From Acetobacter garciniae (lineage in GTDB: Bacteria > Pseudomonadota > Alphaproteobacteria > Acetobacterales > Acetobacteraceae), in contig NZ_JAFVMH010000003.1 in the NCBI RefSeq assembly GCF_017377735.1, forward strand, positions 124,001-188,000: a stretch of DNA of 64,000 bases, read 5' to 3'. Positions 42,400-51,532 of this stretch are shown piece by piece. The notes beneath the pieces are model-generated. The model was given only the letters and a program-made list of their open reading frames with translations, had not been told where the DNA came from and did no database searches. Numbering within the stretch: the first letter of the stretch is position 1; every line of letters begins with the position of its first letter. A program made the position numbers and the translations under genes.

Positions 42400-44756
42400 T
42401 GGTGCAGCAGGTCCTGTCGCGGTTTATCGCCTTCATATCCGTGCGTTCCGAAAACCCGGAACTGCTGCGGGCGCAGTTTTCCGCCCTGTCGCGGTTGATG
42501 CCGCTTCTGTATTTCGTTCTGCTGGCCAATGCCTGGGTGCTGGCCCTGGCATTCATCCATCAGGCACCGCTGGCCCTGACCGTCTACGGCCCGCTGCTGC
42601 TGACAGGCATATGCCTGTTCCGCCTGGTGCTCTGGTGGCGCAAGAGGAATGTCGCGGCCACCCGCGAACGCGTGATGAGCGAATTGCGGCGCGCGAACGT
42701 GCTGGCGGGCGTGCTGGGGGCCATGTTCTCGGCCTGGGCGCTGTCGCTGTTCCCCTATGGGGATGCGTATGAGCAGAGCTACGTCGCCTTCGTGCTGATT
42801 GTGGGCGCCCTGGGCACCATGTTCTGCCTGGTCCATCTGTGCTCCGCCGCGCTGGCCGTGGCGGCTGTGGGGGGCGGGTTCTTCGTCTGTTTTTTCGTGG
42901 CGACGGAAAATCCCATTTTCGTCGCGATGACGATCAACGTCATGCTCGTGATCGGCGTGTCGGTCGTGGTCATCCTGTTCCAGCATCGTGACTTTGTCCG
43001 CATGGTCAACGCCTCGACCGAGGCCCTTTCGCGCGAAAAGGCGCAAAGCCGATTGCTGCGCATGATCGATGACATGCCCGTGGCGGTGATGACGGTCGAG
43101 CCCGATACCCTGAACATCAATTACGTCAACGAGACCTCCAAACGCCTGATCCGGCGCATCGAGCACCTGCTGCCGCTGACGGCCGACGACCTGCTGGGCA
43201 CCTGTATCGACGTGTTTCACAAGCACCCGCAGCATCAGCGCCGCATTCTGGCCGACCCCGCCAACCTGCCGCATAACGCGCGGATCAAGCTGGGGCCGGA
43301 GGTGCTGGACCTCAAGGTTTCGGCAGTCACGGATAATGACGGCGCGTATATCGGCCCCATGCTGACCTGGGCGCTGGTGACCAAGGAAGTGGAATCCGAA
43401 CAGCGCATCCTGCAAATGGCGCATTACGATACGCTGACCGGCCTGCCCAACCGCGCCACCTTTTACGAGGAACTGGACCGCCGCCTGGCGACACCGGGCA
43501 ACCGCGTGGGCTTGCTGTTCGTCGATCTGGACGGGTTCAAGCTGGTCAACGACACGCGCGGCCACCGCATTGGCGACACGTTGCTCAACCAGGTGGCCAG
43601 CCGCCTGCGCAGTATCTGCAACGCCCCCGCAACCCTTGTCGGCCGGCTGGGCGGGGATGAATTCGCCGTTCTCGTCCCCCACCACAATGCGGAGGAGGCC
43701 GAGGCCCTGGCCCGGCGGATTATTACGGCGGTGGGCGTTCCGTACGACCTCGATTACGACCGGTCCATCCAGATCGGTGCGTCCATCGGCATAGCGCTTG
43801 CCCCCCAGCACGGGGAAACGGGAGAAGCGCTGCTCAGCCGCGCGGACATGGCCCTGTATGCCGCCAAGGCGGCGGGCAAGGGGGTCTCGCGCATGTTCCA
43901 GCCGGAAATGGAAGCCCGTATCCAGGAACGCGTGCGGCTTGAAGCCAAGCTGCGTGACGCGCTGCAAAAGCGCGAAGGCCTGTTTGTCTTCTATCAGCCG
44001 ATTGTCGCCATCGACACAGGTGCCGTCATCGCGCGTGAAGCCCTGGTGCGTTGGTACCATCCCCAGCGCGGCTGGGTTTCTCCGGGCGAGTTCGTGCCGG
44101 TGGCCGAACAGAGCGGGCTGATCGACGAGCTGGGCGATTTCGTGTTGAACGCCGCCTGCCGCGAAGCCGTGGGCTGGGCCGATGGCGCGCGGGTGGCGGT
44201 CAATGTCTCGGCCAGCCAGTTTGGTGAGGGAACGCTTGTCAGCGCCGTTCAGCGTGCCTTGGCGGAAACGGGCCTGCCGCCAGACCGGCTGGAAGTCGAG
44301 GTGACGGAAACCGCCCTTCTGGGTGACGAGCAGGATGTCATGGCGGAACTGCGCAGCCTGCGCGCCTTCGGGGTGCGCGTGGCGCTGGACGATTTCGGCA
44401 CCGGGTATTCCTCGCTCGCGCATTTGCGGGCTTTCCCGTTCGACAAGATCAAGATTGACGGCACCTTCGTGCGCGATGCGGTGGAACGGCCCGATTGCGC
44501 CGCCGTGGTGCAGGCGGTGGCCACGCTGGGCAGGCGCCTGGGCGTGAGCACGGTGGCTGAAGGGGTGGAAACCCAGGCCCATCTCGATCGCGTGCGTGAG
44601 GAAGGCTGTAGCGAGGTACAGGGCTACCTGTTCAGCCGCCCCCTGCCCAACGAACACGATGCCCCGATCGTGGAGGAACTGAACCGGGTCGAAGCCCTGA
44701 AACGCCAGGCCGCGCAAGGCGCGCAGCCCCCCGCCGTGCCAGCACAGACGCCGTAA
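42396..44756 (+). CDS. Membrane PAS-GGDEF-EAL c-di-GMP enzyme
   Basis: A 786-residue protein with about five to six N-terminal helices (35-195), a PAS domain (about 220-335, with a FHKHPQHQRRIL helix), an intact GGDEF (419-423), and an EAL domain with REALVRW (548-550), DDFGTGYSS and VAEGVET. The C-terminal 30 residues are Ala/Pro/Gln-rich. Start and stop overlap the upstream MHYT gene (ATGATG at the overlap), so the two are coupled. As both contain intact signature motifs, which activity dominates cannot be told from sequence. Confidence 0.94.
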   Translation: MMVQQVLSRFIAFISVRSENPELLRAQFSALSRLMPLLYFVLLANAWVLALAFIHQAPLALTVYGPLLLTGICLFRLVLWWRKRNVAATRERVMSELRRANVLAGVLGAMFSAWALSLFPYGDAYEQSYVAFVLIVGALGTMFCLVHLCSAALAVAAVGGGFFVCFFVATENPIFVAMTINVMLVIGVSVVVILFQHRDFVRMVNASTEALSREKAQSRLLRMIDDMPVAVMTVEPDTLNINYVNETSKRLIRRIEHLLPLTADDLLGTCIDVFHKHPQHQRRILADPANLPHNARIKLGPEVLDLKVSAVTDNDGAYIGPMLTWALVTKEVESEQRILQMAHYDTLTGLPNRATFYEELDRRLATPGNRVGLLFVDLDGFKLVNDTRGHRIGDTLLNQVASRLRSICNAPATLVGRLGGDEFAVLVPHHNAEEAEALARRIITAVGVPYDLDYDRSIQIGASIGIALAPQHGETGEALLSRADMALYAAKAAGKGVSRMFQPEMEARIQERVRLEAKLRDALQKREGLFVFYQPIVAIDTGAVIAREALVRWYHPQRGWVSPGEFVPVAEQSGLIDELGDFVLNAACREAVGWADGARVAVNVSASQFGEGTLVSAVQRALAETGLPPDRLEVEVTETALLGDEQDVMAELRSLRAFGVRVALDDFGTGYSSLAHLRAFPFDKIKIDGTFVRDAVERPDCAAVVQAVATLGRRLGVSTVAEGVETQAHLDRVREEGCSEVQGYLFSRPLPNEHDAPIVEELNRVEALKRQAAQGAQPPAVPAQTP

Positions 44757-44785
44757 GTGCCGGCTGTGAAATAGCGCAGCACCCG

Positions 44786-44823
44786 ATAAAAGTTTTTGGT
44801 GAAGCTTTTTTCAAAAAGCTTCA
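44786..44823 (+). repeat. Dispersed AT-rich palindromic repeat, locus 4
   Basis: ATAAAAGTTTTTGGTGAAGC followed by TTTTTTCAAAAAGCTTCA, 30 bases after the GGDEF-EAL stop. This is the cleanest copy and reads as a hairpin of GAAGCTTTTT/AAAAAGCTTC. Confidence 0.85.
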
Positions 44824-44849
44824 GAAAACCGCGCCGTAAAAGTCTTTAA

Positions 44850-44918
44850 AAGCCCCCGGGGAGCACGCCCCCGGGGGTAATTGCAAGGGGCGTGCATGTC
44901 GTGCGCTGCACACGCCCC
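44850..44918 (-). terminator. GC-rich stem-loops behind the DUF3597 gene
   Basis: Two hairpins precede the DUF3597 stop in coordinates and so follow the gene in transcription. One pairs GGGGCGTG (44887-44894) with CACGCCCC (44911-44918). The other pairs CCCCCGGGG with CCCCGGGGG near 44853-44876. No strong U-tract was found, so termination is probable but not certain. Confidence 0.5.
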
Positions 44919-44932
44919 CAGGGGCCGGCCGG

Positions 44933-45334
44933 TTACAGGCCTGCGGGCACCTTGCCGCCGTTTTCGGACAGTTTCTGGCGGACTTCCTTGATAAGCCAGA
45001 TGTTCATGCTGGCGGAATCGTTCGTATCCCCCGTATAGCCCAGCTCGGCCGCCAGCTTCTTGCGGGAGTCCAGGGAGCTGTCGAGGCCGAGCAGTTTCAG
45101 CAGATCGACAATGGATTCCTTCCAGTTCAGGTTCTGGCCGTTTTTGGCGGCCATGTCGCTCAGCACCGCATCCACATTGACGGGGGCTGCGGGGGCCGCT
45201 GCCGGCGTGCTGGCCACAGCGGCAGCGGCTGCCGCCGCCGGGGCACCGGCTGGCGCGGCGGGGGTGGCGGCATTGGCCGGTGTGGGTGCGGCATGGTGGA
45301 AAATGGCGGAGAGAATGGAGCCGAAAATGCTCAT
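44933..45334 (-). CDS. DUF3597 family protein
   Basis: A 133-residue protein starting MSIFGSILSAIFHHAAPTPA. The first half has a long Ala/Pro-rich linker, and the C-terminal 75 residues form the conserved domain (VDAVLSDMAAKNGQNLNWKE, LLKLLGLDSSLDSRKKLAAE, YTGDTNDSASMNIWLIKEV). The family is widespread in alphaproteobacteria and its role is unknown. Start support is AAAGGGAC six bases upstream. An upstream in-frame extension to 45643 has no ribosome site and is rejected. Confidence 0.85.
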   Translation of the reverse strand: MSIFGSILSAIFHHAAPTPANAATPAAPAGAPAAAAAAAVASTPAAAPAAPVNVDAVLSDMAAKNGQNLNWKESIVDLLKLLGLDSSLDSRKKLAAELGYTGDTNDSASMNIWLIKEVRQKLSENGGKVPAGL

Positions 45335-45805
45335 GCTGAAGTCCCTTTCGGAAAAAATGGTCAGGCAGACGCCAAGCAACAGGGGCCCGACAACCTGCCC
45401 ACGATACCGGCAAGCATACAACAGCATGAAAGGTTGCATAGAGCGCAGCCATGTCACCGGGCCAAAAACGCTCCCGCGCTGCGTGCCACACCGGGCGGGT
45501 GGCGTGCGGGCTGCCGCCAGGGTCGCCCTCTTTGCCCCCCCTCTGTGTCCCTCGCGGATAGCCACACGCGCGGCCGCGCGCACAGCCGCTGATACCCACG
45601 GGGCAACCGTGGGAAGGACAGCGCTGCGGGCAGCTAAGGGCATGCGGAATATTTCCCCCAGGGCCCATGAAACCCGACCGGCGGCATTGTCTTTACATTC
45701 TGCACCACAATACGCACCCTTGCGGCACGAACGGTTCCGGTCGGCCGTGGCGCCGTTCGCGCTGATTTTTCCTGCCTTGGCGGATCATTCCCGGGAATCG
45801 AGGTC
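45335..45805. other. Divergent intergenic region
   Basis: About 470 bases between the divergent DUF3597 and catalase-like genes. It should hold both promoters. No recognisable operator, hairpin or small gene was found; the open frames across it lack ribosome sites and look like shadows of GC-rich sequence. Confidence 0.4.
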
Positions 45806-46915
45806 ATGATGGCAGAACCACCCGACAGGCCCGCGACCAGGGTGCCCTTTTTCACGCCCGGGCCCCGCGTGCTGATGCGACTGGCCCTGATCGGTGCGGT
45901 TCTGGCAATTCTATGCAGCGCTTTTGCCTGGACCGCCGGTTGGCTGCCGCCCCGCAGGCTGACCCAGACCGGCATGATCGACGCCCTGCGCGCGGTCGAT
46001 GGGCGCCACCGGGGTTTTCGCAGCAATCATGCCAAAGGCGTATGCGTGACGGGCTGGTTCGAAGGCAACGGGCAGGCCAGCCGGTTGTCCACGGCGTCGG
46101 TCCTGCGGGCCGGGCGCAGTCCGGTGGTGGGGCGCTTCGCCCTGGCGGGTGGCATGCCGTTCCAGGCGGATGCCCCGGCCAAAGTCCGCAGCATGGCCTT
46201 GCGTATCATGCCGCCCGATGGCCAGGAATGGCGCATGGGGCTGAATGACATTCCGGTTTTTGTCGCCCGCACCGCGCAGGAATTTCACGATCTGCTGCTG
46301 GCCACCCGCCCCGATCCCACAACCGGCAAGCCCGACCCCGCCCGCGTTGGGCCGTTCATGGCAACGCATCCCAACACGGCACGGGCGGCGGCCCAGGTTG
46401 CAAAACGGAGCATAACCAGCGGCTTTGCGGACGACACCTATCGCAGCCTCGACGCCTTCCGCTTTATCGATGCCGATGGCGTGGTGGTGCCCGTGCGCTG
46501 GGCGATGGTTCCCCTTGCGCCCGTTCAGGCCCCCGCAGCCCGGATCGAGGCCAACACCCTGTTCGATGGCCTGATCGCGGCATTGCGGCAGGGGCCCCTG
46601 CAATGGCGGCTGATGATAAGCATCGGCACGGTGTCCGATCCCACTTCCGATCCGACCGTCGCCTGGCCCGCCGACCGGGACCAGGTCGATGCCGGAACGC
46701 TGACACTGAACCGGGCCGAGAGCGAGGATAACGGTCCGTGCACCGGTATCACCTACGATCCGACGATCCTGCCTGTGGGAATCGCCGCATCGGACGACCC
46801 GATTCTGCCCGCCCGCTCGTCAGCCTATATGCGCTCTTTCGTCATCCGCTCGGGCGAGACCAAACCCCCCAGCGCCGTCAGCCCGGCAAGTATCGGGCCC
46901 GGAGGCCAGCCATGA
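45806..46915 (+). CDS. Membrane-anchored catalase-family peroxidase (SrpA-like)
   Basis: A 369-residue heme protein of the short catalase family. An N-terminal signal-anchor (about 22-48, LMRLALIGAVLAILCSAFAW) places the domain in the periplasm. The domain shows HRGFRSNHAKGVCVTGWFEG with the distal His, MALRIMPPDG, and the proximal region DAFRFIDADGVVVPVRW. Such proteins detoxify peroxide outside the cytoplasm. GAGGTC precedes the ATG. It overlaps the cytochrome b561 gene by four bases, suggesting that the cytochrome supplies electrons. Confidence 0.88.
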   Translation: MMAEPPDRPATRVPFFTPGPRVLMRLALIGAVLAILCSAFAWTAGWLPPRRLTQTGMIDALRAVDGRHRGFRSNHAKGVCVTGWFEGNGQASRLSTASVLRAGRSPVVGRFALAGGMPFQADAPAKVRSMALRIMPPDGQEWRMGLNDIPVFVARTAQEFHDLLLATRPDPTTGKPDPARVGPFMATHPNTARAAAQVAKRSITSGFADDTYRSLDAFRFIDADGVVVPVRWAMVPLAPVQAPAARIEANTLFDGLIAALRQGPLQWRLMISIGTVSDPTSDPTVAWPADRDQVDAGTLTLNRAESEDNGPCTGITYDPTILPVGIAASDDPILPARSSAYMRSFVIRSGETKPPSAVSPASIGPGGQP

Positions 46916-47505
46916 CCGTGCCAGCCACGATGCCCGTTATCCGTTTTTCCGTGCTGGCCAGGGTGTTGCACTGGCTGATGGCCATCATGATCCTGGGCAT
47001 GCTCTTTATTGGCGTGTTCATGGCCGCAACCGTGGGGCCTGCCTATAACACCCTGCTCTCGCTCCACCGCCCCATGGGTATCCTGATCCTGGCACTGGCC
47101 CTTGTGCGGCTGGGCAACCGCCTGCTTGTGCCCCCGCCCCCCCTGCCGGACAGCCTGCCTGCCCTCCAGCGCGCGGCGGCGCTGGGTTCGCACATCCTGC
47201 TCTATGCGTTGATGATCGCAATGCCGCTGGTGGGGTGGGGCATGCTGTCCGCCGGGGGCTATCCTGTCGTGTTCTGCAAGGGCGTGCATCTGCCGCCCAT
47301 CCTGCCGCACGATCCCGCCCTGTTCGCCCTGCTGCGGCATGTGCACACATGGCTGGGGCTGACGCTGTTCGCGGTTATCGTGATCCATCTTGGCGCGGCA
47401 CTGCTTCACGCGCTGATCCTGCGTGACGGCGTGTTCCCCGCCATGGCATCGGCCCGTGCGGGGCGGCGCGATCCCGAACCCGTGCAGGGTGACAATAGGC
47501 ACTGA
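46912..47505 (+). CDS. Cytochrome b561
   Basis: A 197-residue inner-membrane di-heme cytochrome with four helices. Conserved His residues appear in VLHWLMA, SLHRPMG, SHILLYAL and HVHTWLG, the usual b561 heme ligands. It would pass electrons from the quinone pool to a periplasmic acceptor, most simply the catalase-like peroxidase made from the overlapping upstream gene. GGAGG lies six bases before the ATG. Confidence 0.93.
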   Translation: MTVPATMPVIRFSVLARVLHWLMAIMILGMLFIGVFMAATVGPAYNTLLSLHRPMGILILALALVRLGNRLLVPPPPLPDSLPALQRAAALGSHILLYALMIAMPLVGWGMLSAGGYPVVFCKGVHLPPILPHDPALFALLRHVHTWLGLTLFAVIVIHLGAALLHALILRDGVFPAMASARAGRRDPEPVQGDNRH

Positions 47506-47655
47506 GTGACAGATTGTGGTGCGTGAAAACCCGCAGGATTCACCACAACTGTATTATTCTGGCATCACTCCATGATTATATTCGCCCATATATAGGATTA
47601 TGCACGCAGATATATGGACAACGGCGCATCGGGCTTGGCAGAAGGAGGACACATC

Positions 47656-47748
47656 ATGTTCTTTATTCATAGTCTGGACCCATCGGATTTATGCACGATC
47701 GTTTTCATACCGTTTTCGTCGCCGGGACATTTAGCGCCCTGCTGCTGA
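47656..47748 (+). CDS. Putative 30-codon leader ORF overlapping the TonB receptor start
   Basis: A near-perfect Shine-Dalgarno (AAGGAGG, eight bases) precedes ATG at 47656, which opens a 30-codon frame (MFFIHSLDPSDLCTIVFIP ...) ending TGA at 47746. It overlaps the first 58 bases of the receptor gene in a different frame, while the receptor ATG itself has no ribosome site. It could be a coupling leader or regulatory peptide, or a sign that the receptor start is misassigned. The 150 bases before it (47506-47655) are A/T-rich, with TATATAGG- and ATATATGG-like runs, and probably hold the promoter. Confidence 0.45.
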   Translation: MFFIHSLDPSDLCTIVFIPFSSPGHLAPCC

Positions 47749-50138
47749 CAGGCTCGGCACTGGCAGCCCCCCTTGCCGCCACCCAGCAGGGCAAGACCGG
47801 CAGGCAGCCCGCCGTAAAAACGGCCACCACCAGAATACCGGCCTCCACACCCGCCAGCGCAGCCACCCAGACAACCCCTGCCAGCACAGCGCCTGCCACG
47901 GCCCCCGGTCGGGCCCCGCTTGCACGGGCGCGGGTTACCACGGCGCAGGCCACCACAGGCCCCATTGCCGGTATTCTCGATGGCTCCAATGGTGAGACGG
48001 TGAATGTCCATGGCCACCACGCGGCCGACGGCACCGGCGCCAAATACATGAACAAGATCGTCTATCTGGGCCCGCTGGGGAATAGGGACACGCTGGATAC
48101 GCCCTATTCCGTCATGGGTGTGCCGCACGATGTCGTGGTCAACCAGCAGATCCGCAATATCAACGACATGGCGGAATATTTGCCTTCCGTGCAGCTTGAA
48201 ATCCGTGGCGATCCCAACACGTCGCGCCCGCAGTCACGCGGGTTCGAGGCCGATGTGGTCTCCAACTCCCGCCTGGACGGGCTGAACGTGGTGTCCACCA
48301 CCCCCTACCCGGCGGAATGGGTGGATAACCTGCAGGTTCTCAACGGCCTGGCGGGGGCCATGTACGGGCCTGAAAACCCCGCTGGCGTGTTCGAATATAC
48401 GCTCAAGCGCCCGACCGACCGACGGACCGAACGGCTTTCGGTGGGGGTGGATTCCATCGGCACGCCCACGGTCAATGGCGATATTTCCGGTCGTGTCGGC
48501 CGCAATGGCTGGTTCGGCTACCGCCTGAACATGCTGCATGCCAATGGCACGGCCTACGCGCCGGATAGCTGGATCCGGCGTGAAATGGTCAGTGCCGATT
48601 TCGATATCCATCTGGACGACAAGACGGTCATCGAACTCGACGCCAGCCATTATACCTATGCCGAACGCGGCACCGCACCCGCCTTCGGGATTCCTGCCGC
48701 GGGCGTAGGCGGCAGCCTGCCCGAGGCACCGGACCTGAGCAGGCGTCTCGCCCCGGGCTGGAGCGGCTACAACATGGAAACCAACACCTTCCTGGGCAAG
48801 ATCAAGCACCAGATCAACGATGACTGGAGCTTCACGCTGGGCGGGCTTTACCAGGACGCCATGCGCCAGTCCTTTGGCGTAACCGACACGCTGAGTGCAA
48901 CCGAAGGGACGAAGGGATTTTATTCCGCGTCGACCAAAGCGGCCACTTCGGCAAACGATTTCCGCGTCGGCAGCAACATGGCGTATTTTAACGGTCGGGT
49001 TTACACCGGGCCGGTCAGGCACGACCTGGTTATTGGCACCAACGGCTACATGATGGGGAATTTCAATCCCGTCGGTGTGGCAGGGGCAGTCCCAAGCACC
49101 GGGCTGGCGATGGGAACGTACAATTTGTACGGGGCCGCGCCCACCAATGGCCAGCAGGCTTATTATAGCCAAAGGAATTTCAAATCCAGCAGTGTCATGA
49201 GCCAGTCCTTTATCGTCGGCGACACGCTGCGGATTGACAAGCACTGGTCGATCATGGGCACGCTGGCCTGGAGCTGGATCAACCAGAAAAGTCGTTCGAC
49301 TGCTGCAAGTGCCGTGCGTCAGCTTCCGCCAACCAATGCGGCTTTCAGCCCGACGGCCAGCCTGCTCTATAAACCCACCGAAAACCAGACCCTCTATTTC
49401 ACCTATGGCCGGTCGGTCGAAGCGGGTCCCGTCGCCACGAACAGCGCCAATATTTCCAACCCGAACGCCGCATTGCCTGTTGGACATTCCGAGGAATATG
49501 AAGTCGGATACAAGCTCCGTTACCAGAAAATGCAATTCAACGTTTCGGGTTTCCGCATGAGCTCACAATATGCCATGCCCGCCCCCGCCGCGAATTCCTC
49601 CTGTTCGGCCGGCAGTAACTGTCTGGCCTACGGATATTATGGAACGCAGCGCAATTACGGTGTGGAAACCCAGATTTCGGGCGAGGTTCTGCCCAACCTG
49701 TCTGTTCTTGCCGGCTTTACCTGGCTGGATGCGGAACTGGTGGGCAGCCGCATAGCCGCCTATAATCACAAGGAGATTGTGGGTGCAGCCCCCTTGCAGG
49801 CCAATCTTTTGCTGGATTACCGGCTGCCTGCCTCGCTTGGATCCTTCGCCGCTGGCTGGGCGTTCAACGCCAATGTCCATTACATGGCGAACCGTGCGGC
49901 AAATATCCAGAACACGCTGCATACCGGATCGTACACGACGCTGGACCTGGGCACGCGCTATGCCTTCCATGTCGCCCGCTTTCCCTGGGTGGTGCGTTTT
50001 GGGGTGAGCAACGCCACGAACGAACGGTACTGGGCTTCGGTCTATACAGGTGCGCCGGCGGGCACGTCGGGTGCGGCATCCAGCCTGTATGCAGGACTGC
50101 CCCGTATCTACCACTTCACCTTCTCTTCCGAGTTCTGA
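47691..50138 (+). CDS. TonB-dependent siderophore receptor
   Basis: An 815-residue outer-membrane receptor. The signal peptide (MHDRFHTVFVAGTFSALLLT, cleavage near ALA-A) is followed by an Ala/Thr-rich linker (about 28-95), a TonB-box region, the plug (LDTPYSVMGVPHDVVVNQQI, AEYLPSVQLEIRGDPNTSRP, LNGLAGAMYGPENPAGVFEY) and a 22-strand barrel ending YHFTFSSEF. The plug pattern is that of ferri-siderophore receptors such as FhuA-like proteins. No STN domain, so it does not signal to a sigma factor. The start has no Shine-Dalgarno of its own; see the leader frame. Confidence 0.92.
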   Translation: MHDRFHTVFVAGTFSALLLTGSALAAPLAATQQGKTGRQPAVKTATTRIPASTPASAATQTTPASTAPATAPGRAPLARARVTTAQATTGPIAGILDGSNGETVNVHGHHAADGTGAKYMNKIVYLGPLGNRDTLDTPYSVMGVPHDVVVNQQIRNINDMAEYLPSVQLEIRGDPNTSRPQSRGFEADVVSNSRLDGLNVVSTTPYPAEWVDNLQVLNGLAGAMYGPENPAGVFEYTLKRPTDRRTERLSVGVDSIGTPTVNGDISGRVGRNGWFGYRLNMLHANGTAYAPDSWIRREMVSADFDIHLDDKTVIELDASHYTYAERGTAPAFGIPAAGVGGSLPEAPDLSRRLAPGWSGYNMETNTFLGKIKHQINDDWSFTLGGLYQDAMRQSFGVTDTLSATEGTKGFYSASTKAATSANDFRVGSNMAYFNGRVYTGPVRHDLVIGTNGYMMGNFNPVGVAGAVPSTGLAMGTYNLYGAAPTNGQQAYYSQRNFKSSSVMSQSFIVGDTLRIDKHWSIMGTLAWSWINQKSRSTAASAVRQLPPTNAAFSPTASLLYKPTENQTLYFTYGRSVEAGPVATNSANISNPNAALPVGHSEEYEVGYKLRYQKMQFNVSGFRMSSQYAMPAPAANSSCSAGSNCLAYGYYGTQRNYGVETQISGEVLPNLSVLAGFTWLDAELVGSRIAAYNHKEIVGAAPLQANLLLDYRLPASLGSFAAGWAFNANVHYMANRAANIQNTLHTGSYTTLDLGTRYAFHVARFPWVVRFGVSNATNERYWASVYTGAPAGTSGAASSLYAGLPRIYHFTFSSEF

Positions 50139-50168
50139 TCTGCTTTTTCGAAAAACCGTCTAGGGAAA

Positions 50169-50202
50169 AGGGTTTTGCTGCGCGGGCTCGCAGCAAAACC
50201 CT
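50169..50202. terminator. Perfect 14-bp stem-loop after the TonB receptor
   Basis: AGGGTTTTGCTGCG (50169-50182) pairs exactly with CGCAGCAAAACCCT (50189-50202) across a six-base loop, 30 bases after the receptor stop. No poly-T follows, so Rho-independent termination is plausible but not certain. Confidence 0.65.
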
Positions 50203-50264
50203 GATTTGGCGCGAAGCCGGGCTTGTCTGCCGCGGCTTCGTATCAATCGATATGCTGACCGTAT

Positions 50265-50347
50265 CCAAAAATTTCCGGGTGTCGCCTTTTTTCATGGGTG
50301 ACGCTCCCTGACGCTTTTTGAAAAAAGCGCCACCAAAAACTTTTACC
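50265..50347. repeat. Inverted pair of the dispersed repeat, locus 5
   Basis: The right half GACGCTTTTTGAAAAAAGCG followed by CCACCAAAAACTTTTA is an inverted copy of the element at 44786. The left half (CCAAAAATTTCCGGGTGTCG, then CCTTTTTTCATGGGTGACG) is a diverged facing copy. The arrangement mirrors locus 2. The remaining bases to 50542 contain no convincing gene. Confidence 0.75.
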
Positions 50348-50542
50348 TTTATTTCTTAAGGCGTTGTTCGGTCCGGGGCTTGGGGGCGGCCCGCCGCGCG
50401 GTGGTGCGTGCTGTTTCTGCTTTCTCCCGGTCGATCGATACGGCAGGTGCCTGTCTGCGTCATGGCGGGGCCGCATGGGCATGCCTACAGGCTGTGGAGC
50501 GTTGCGCGTAAGGTGGCGCGCAAACAGTCGTGGAGAAGTAGA

Positions 50543-51418
50543 ATGCCGGACACCGTCCTTTACACGCCCCAACAGGTTCAGGACCTCCTGTCCCGGGGGG
50601 AGGTCGTGTTGATCGATGTGCGCGACCGCAAGGATTTTGATGCGGGCCATCTGCCGGGCGCTCTCAACATGCCCGATATTTTTACCTATCTGGCGGAAAC
50701 GACGCCCGAGGGGCTGAAAACACTCCAGACCACGTTTGCCGACCTGTTTTCCGGTTACGGGCTCGACGGTCAAAAGCTCGCCATTATTTATGAGGACGCC
50801 CTGCATACCCGCTATGGCGGGTCCTGCCGGGGCTACTGGATCCTGCGTTATCTGGGGTACCCCAGGGTCGGTGTGCTTGATGGGGGCCTGCAAGCCTGGA
50901 AACAGGCCGGCGGCACCCTGACAACCCAGGCCGCAGCCCCGGTCCGCACCGCCTTTCCCTTGAAGATCTGCTCCGAACTGATGGCGACCTATGAAGACGT
51001 GCGTTTGGCGCTGGATAACCCGCAGGTCAAGCTGCTGGACAATCGCGACCGGGTCGAATGGCTGGCCGAAAGCTCATCCCCCTATGGCGTGGATTTTGCC
51101 CCGCGCAAGGGGCGTATTCCCGGTGCTGTCTGGATCGAATGGTACGATTTCATGAAGGTCACCGATGCGCAGGCGTCCTTCCGTTCGAAGGAGGAAATCC
51201 GGGCCCTTGCGGCCTCCCGCGGGCTGGAGCCGGATGACGATATCATCATCTACTGTTTCAAGGGCGCTAGGGCGGCCAATACCTATCTTGCCTTGTCCGA
51301 AGCGGGTTTTCACAAACTGCGCATCTACATGGGGTCCTGGAACGAATGGTCGCGCAACCCGAACCTGCCTATTGAAGGCGGTATTCCCAAGGCCGCGGCA
51401 CCCCTGCCCAGGCACTGA
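50543..51418 (+). CDS. Two-domain rhodanese (sulfurtransferase)
   Basis: A 291-residue cytoplasmic sulfurtransferase of the thiosulfate/3-mercaptopyruvate type. The first domain (VVLIDVRDRKDFDAGHLPGA ... LGYPRVGVLDGGLQAWKQAG) lacks an active-site Cys, while the second carries IIIYCFKGARAANTYLALSE with the catalytic Cys in the CxxGxR loop. GGAGAAG precedes the ATG. It is a single gene after the repeat element; a role in cyanide or sulfur handling is inferred from family. Confidence 0.92.
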   Translation: MPDTVLYTPQQVQDLLSRGEVVLIDVRDRKDFDAGHLPGALNMPDIFTYLAETTPEGLKTLQTTFADLFSGYGLDGQKLAIIYEDALHTRYGGSCRGYWILRYLGYPRVGVLDGGLQAWKQAGGTLTTQAAAPVRTAFPLKICSELMATYEDVRLALDNPQVKLLDNRDRVEWLAESSSPYGVDFAPRKGRIPGAVWIEWYDFMKVTDAQASFRSKEEIRALAASRGLEPDDDIIIYCFKGARAANTYLALSEAGFHKLRIYMGSWNEWSRNPNLPIEGGIPKAAAPLPRH

Positions 51419-51532
51419 GCGGCAAAAACGGAGCAGGGGCATAGCGGCCCCCTGCCATAGCCGAACGGGCCCGGCAGGGCGTGGATAGCCGTATTGATCG
51501 ACGATCCCGGTTTTGCAAAAAGCCCTGTCGCC

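Noticed and set aside
42342..44717. 791-codon minus-strand frame opposite the GGDEF-EAL gene
   Set aside because: His/Gln/Arg-rich composition typical of antisense to GC-rich genes; no known domain.
47506..47655. Fur box before the TonB receptor
   Set aside because: The region is A/T-rich, but no sequence close enough to the Fur consensus could be identified by eye.
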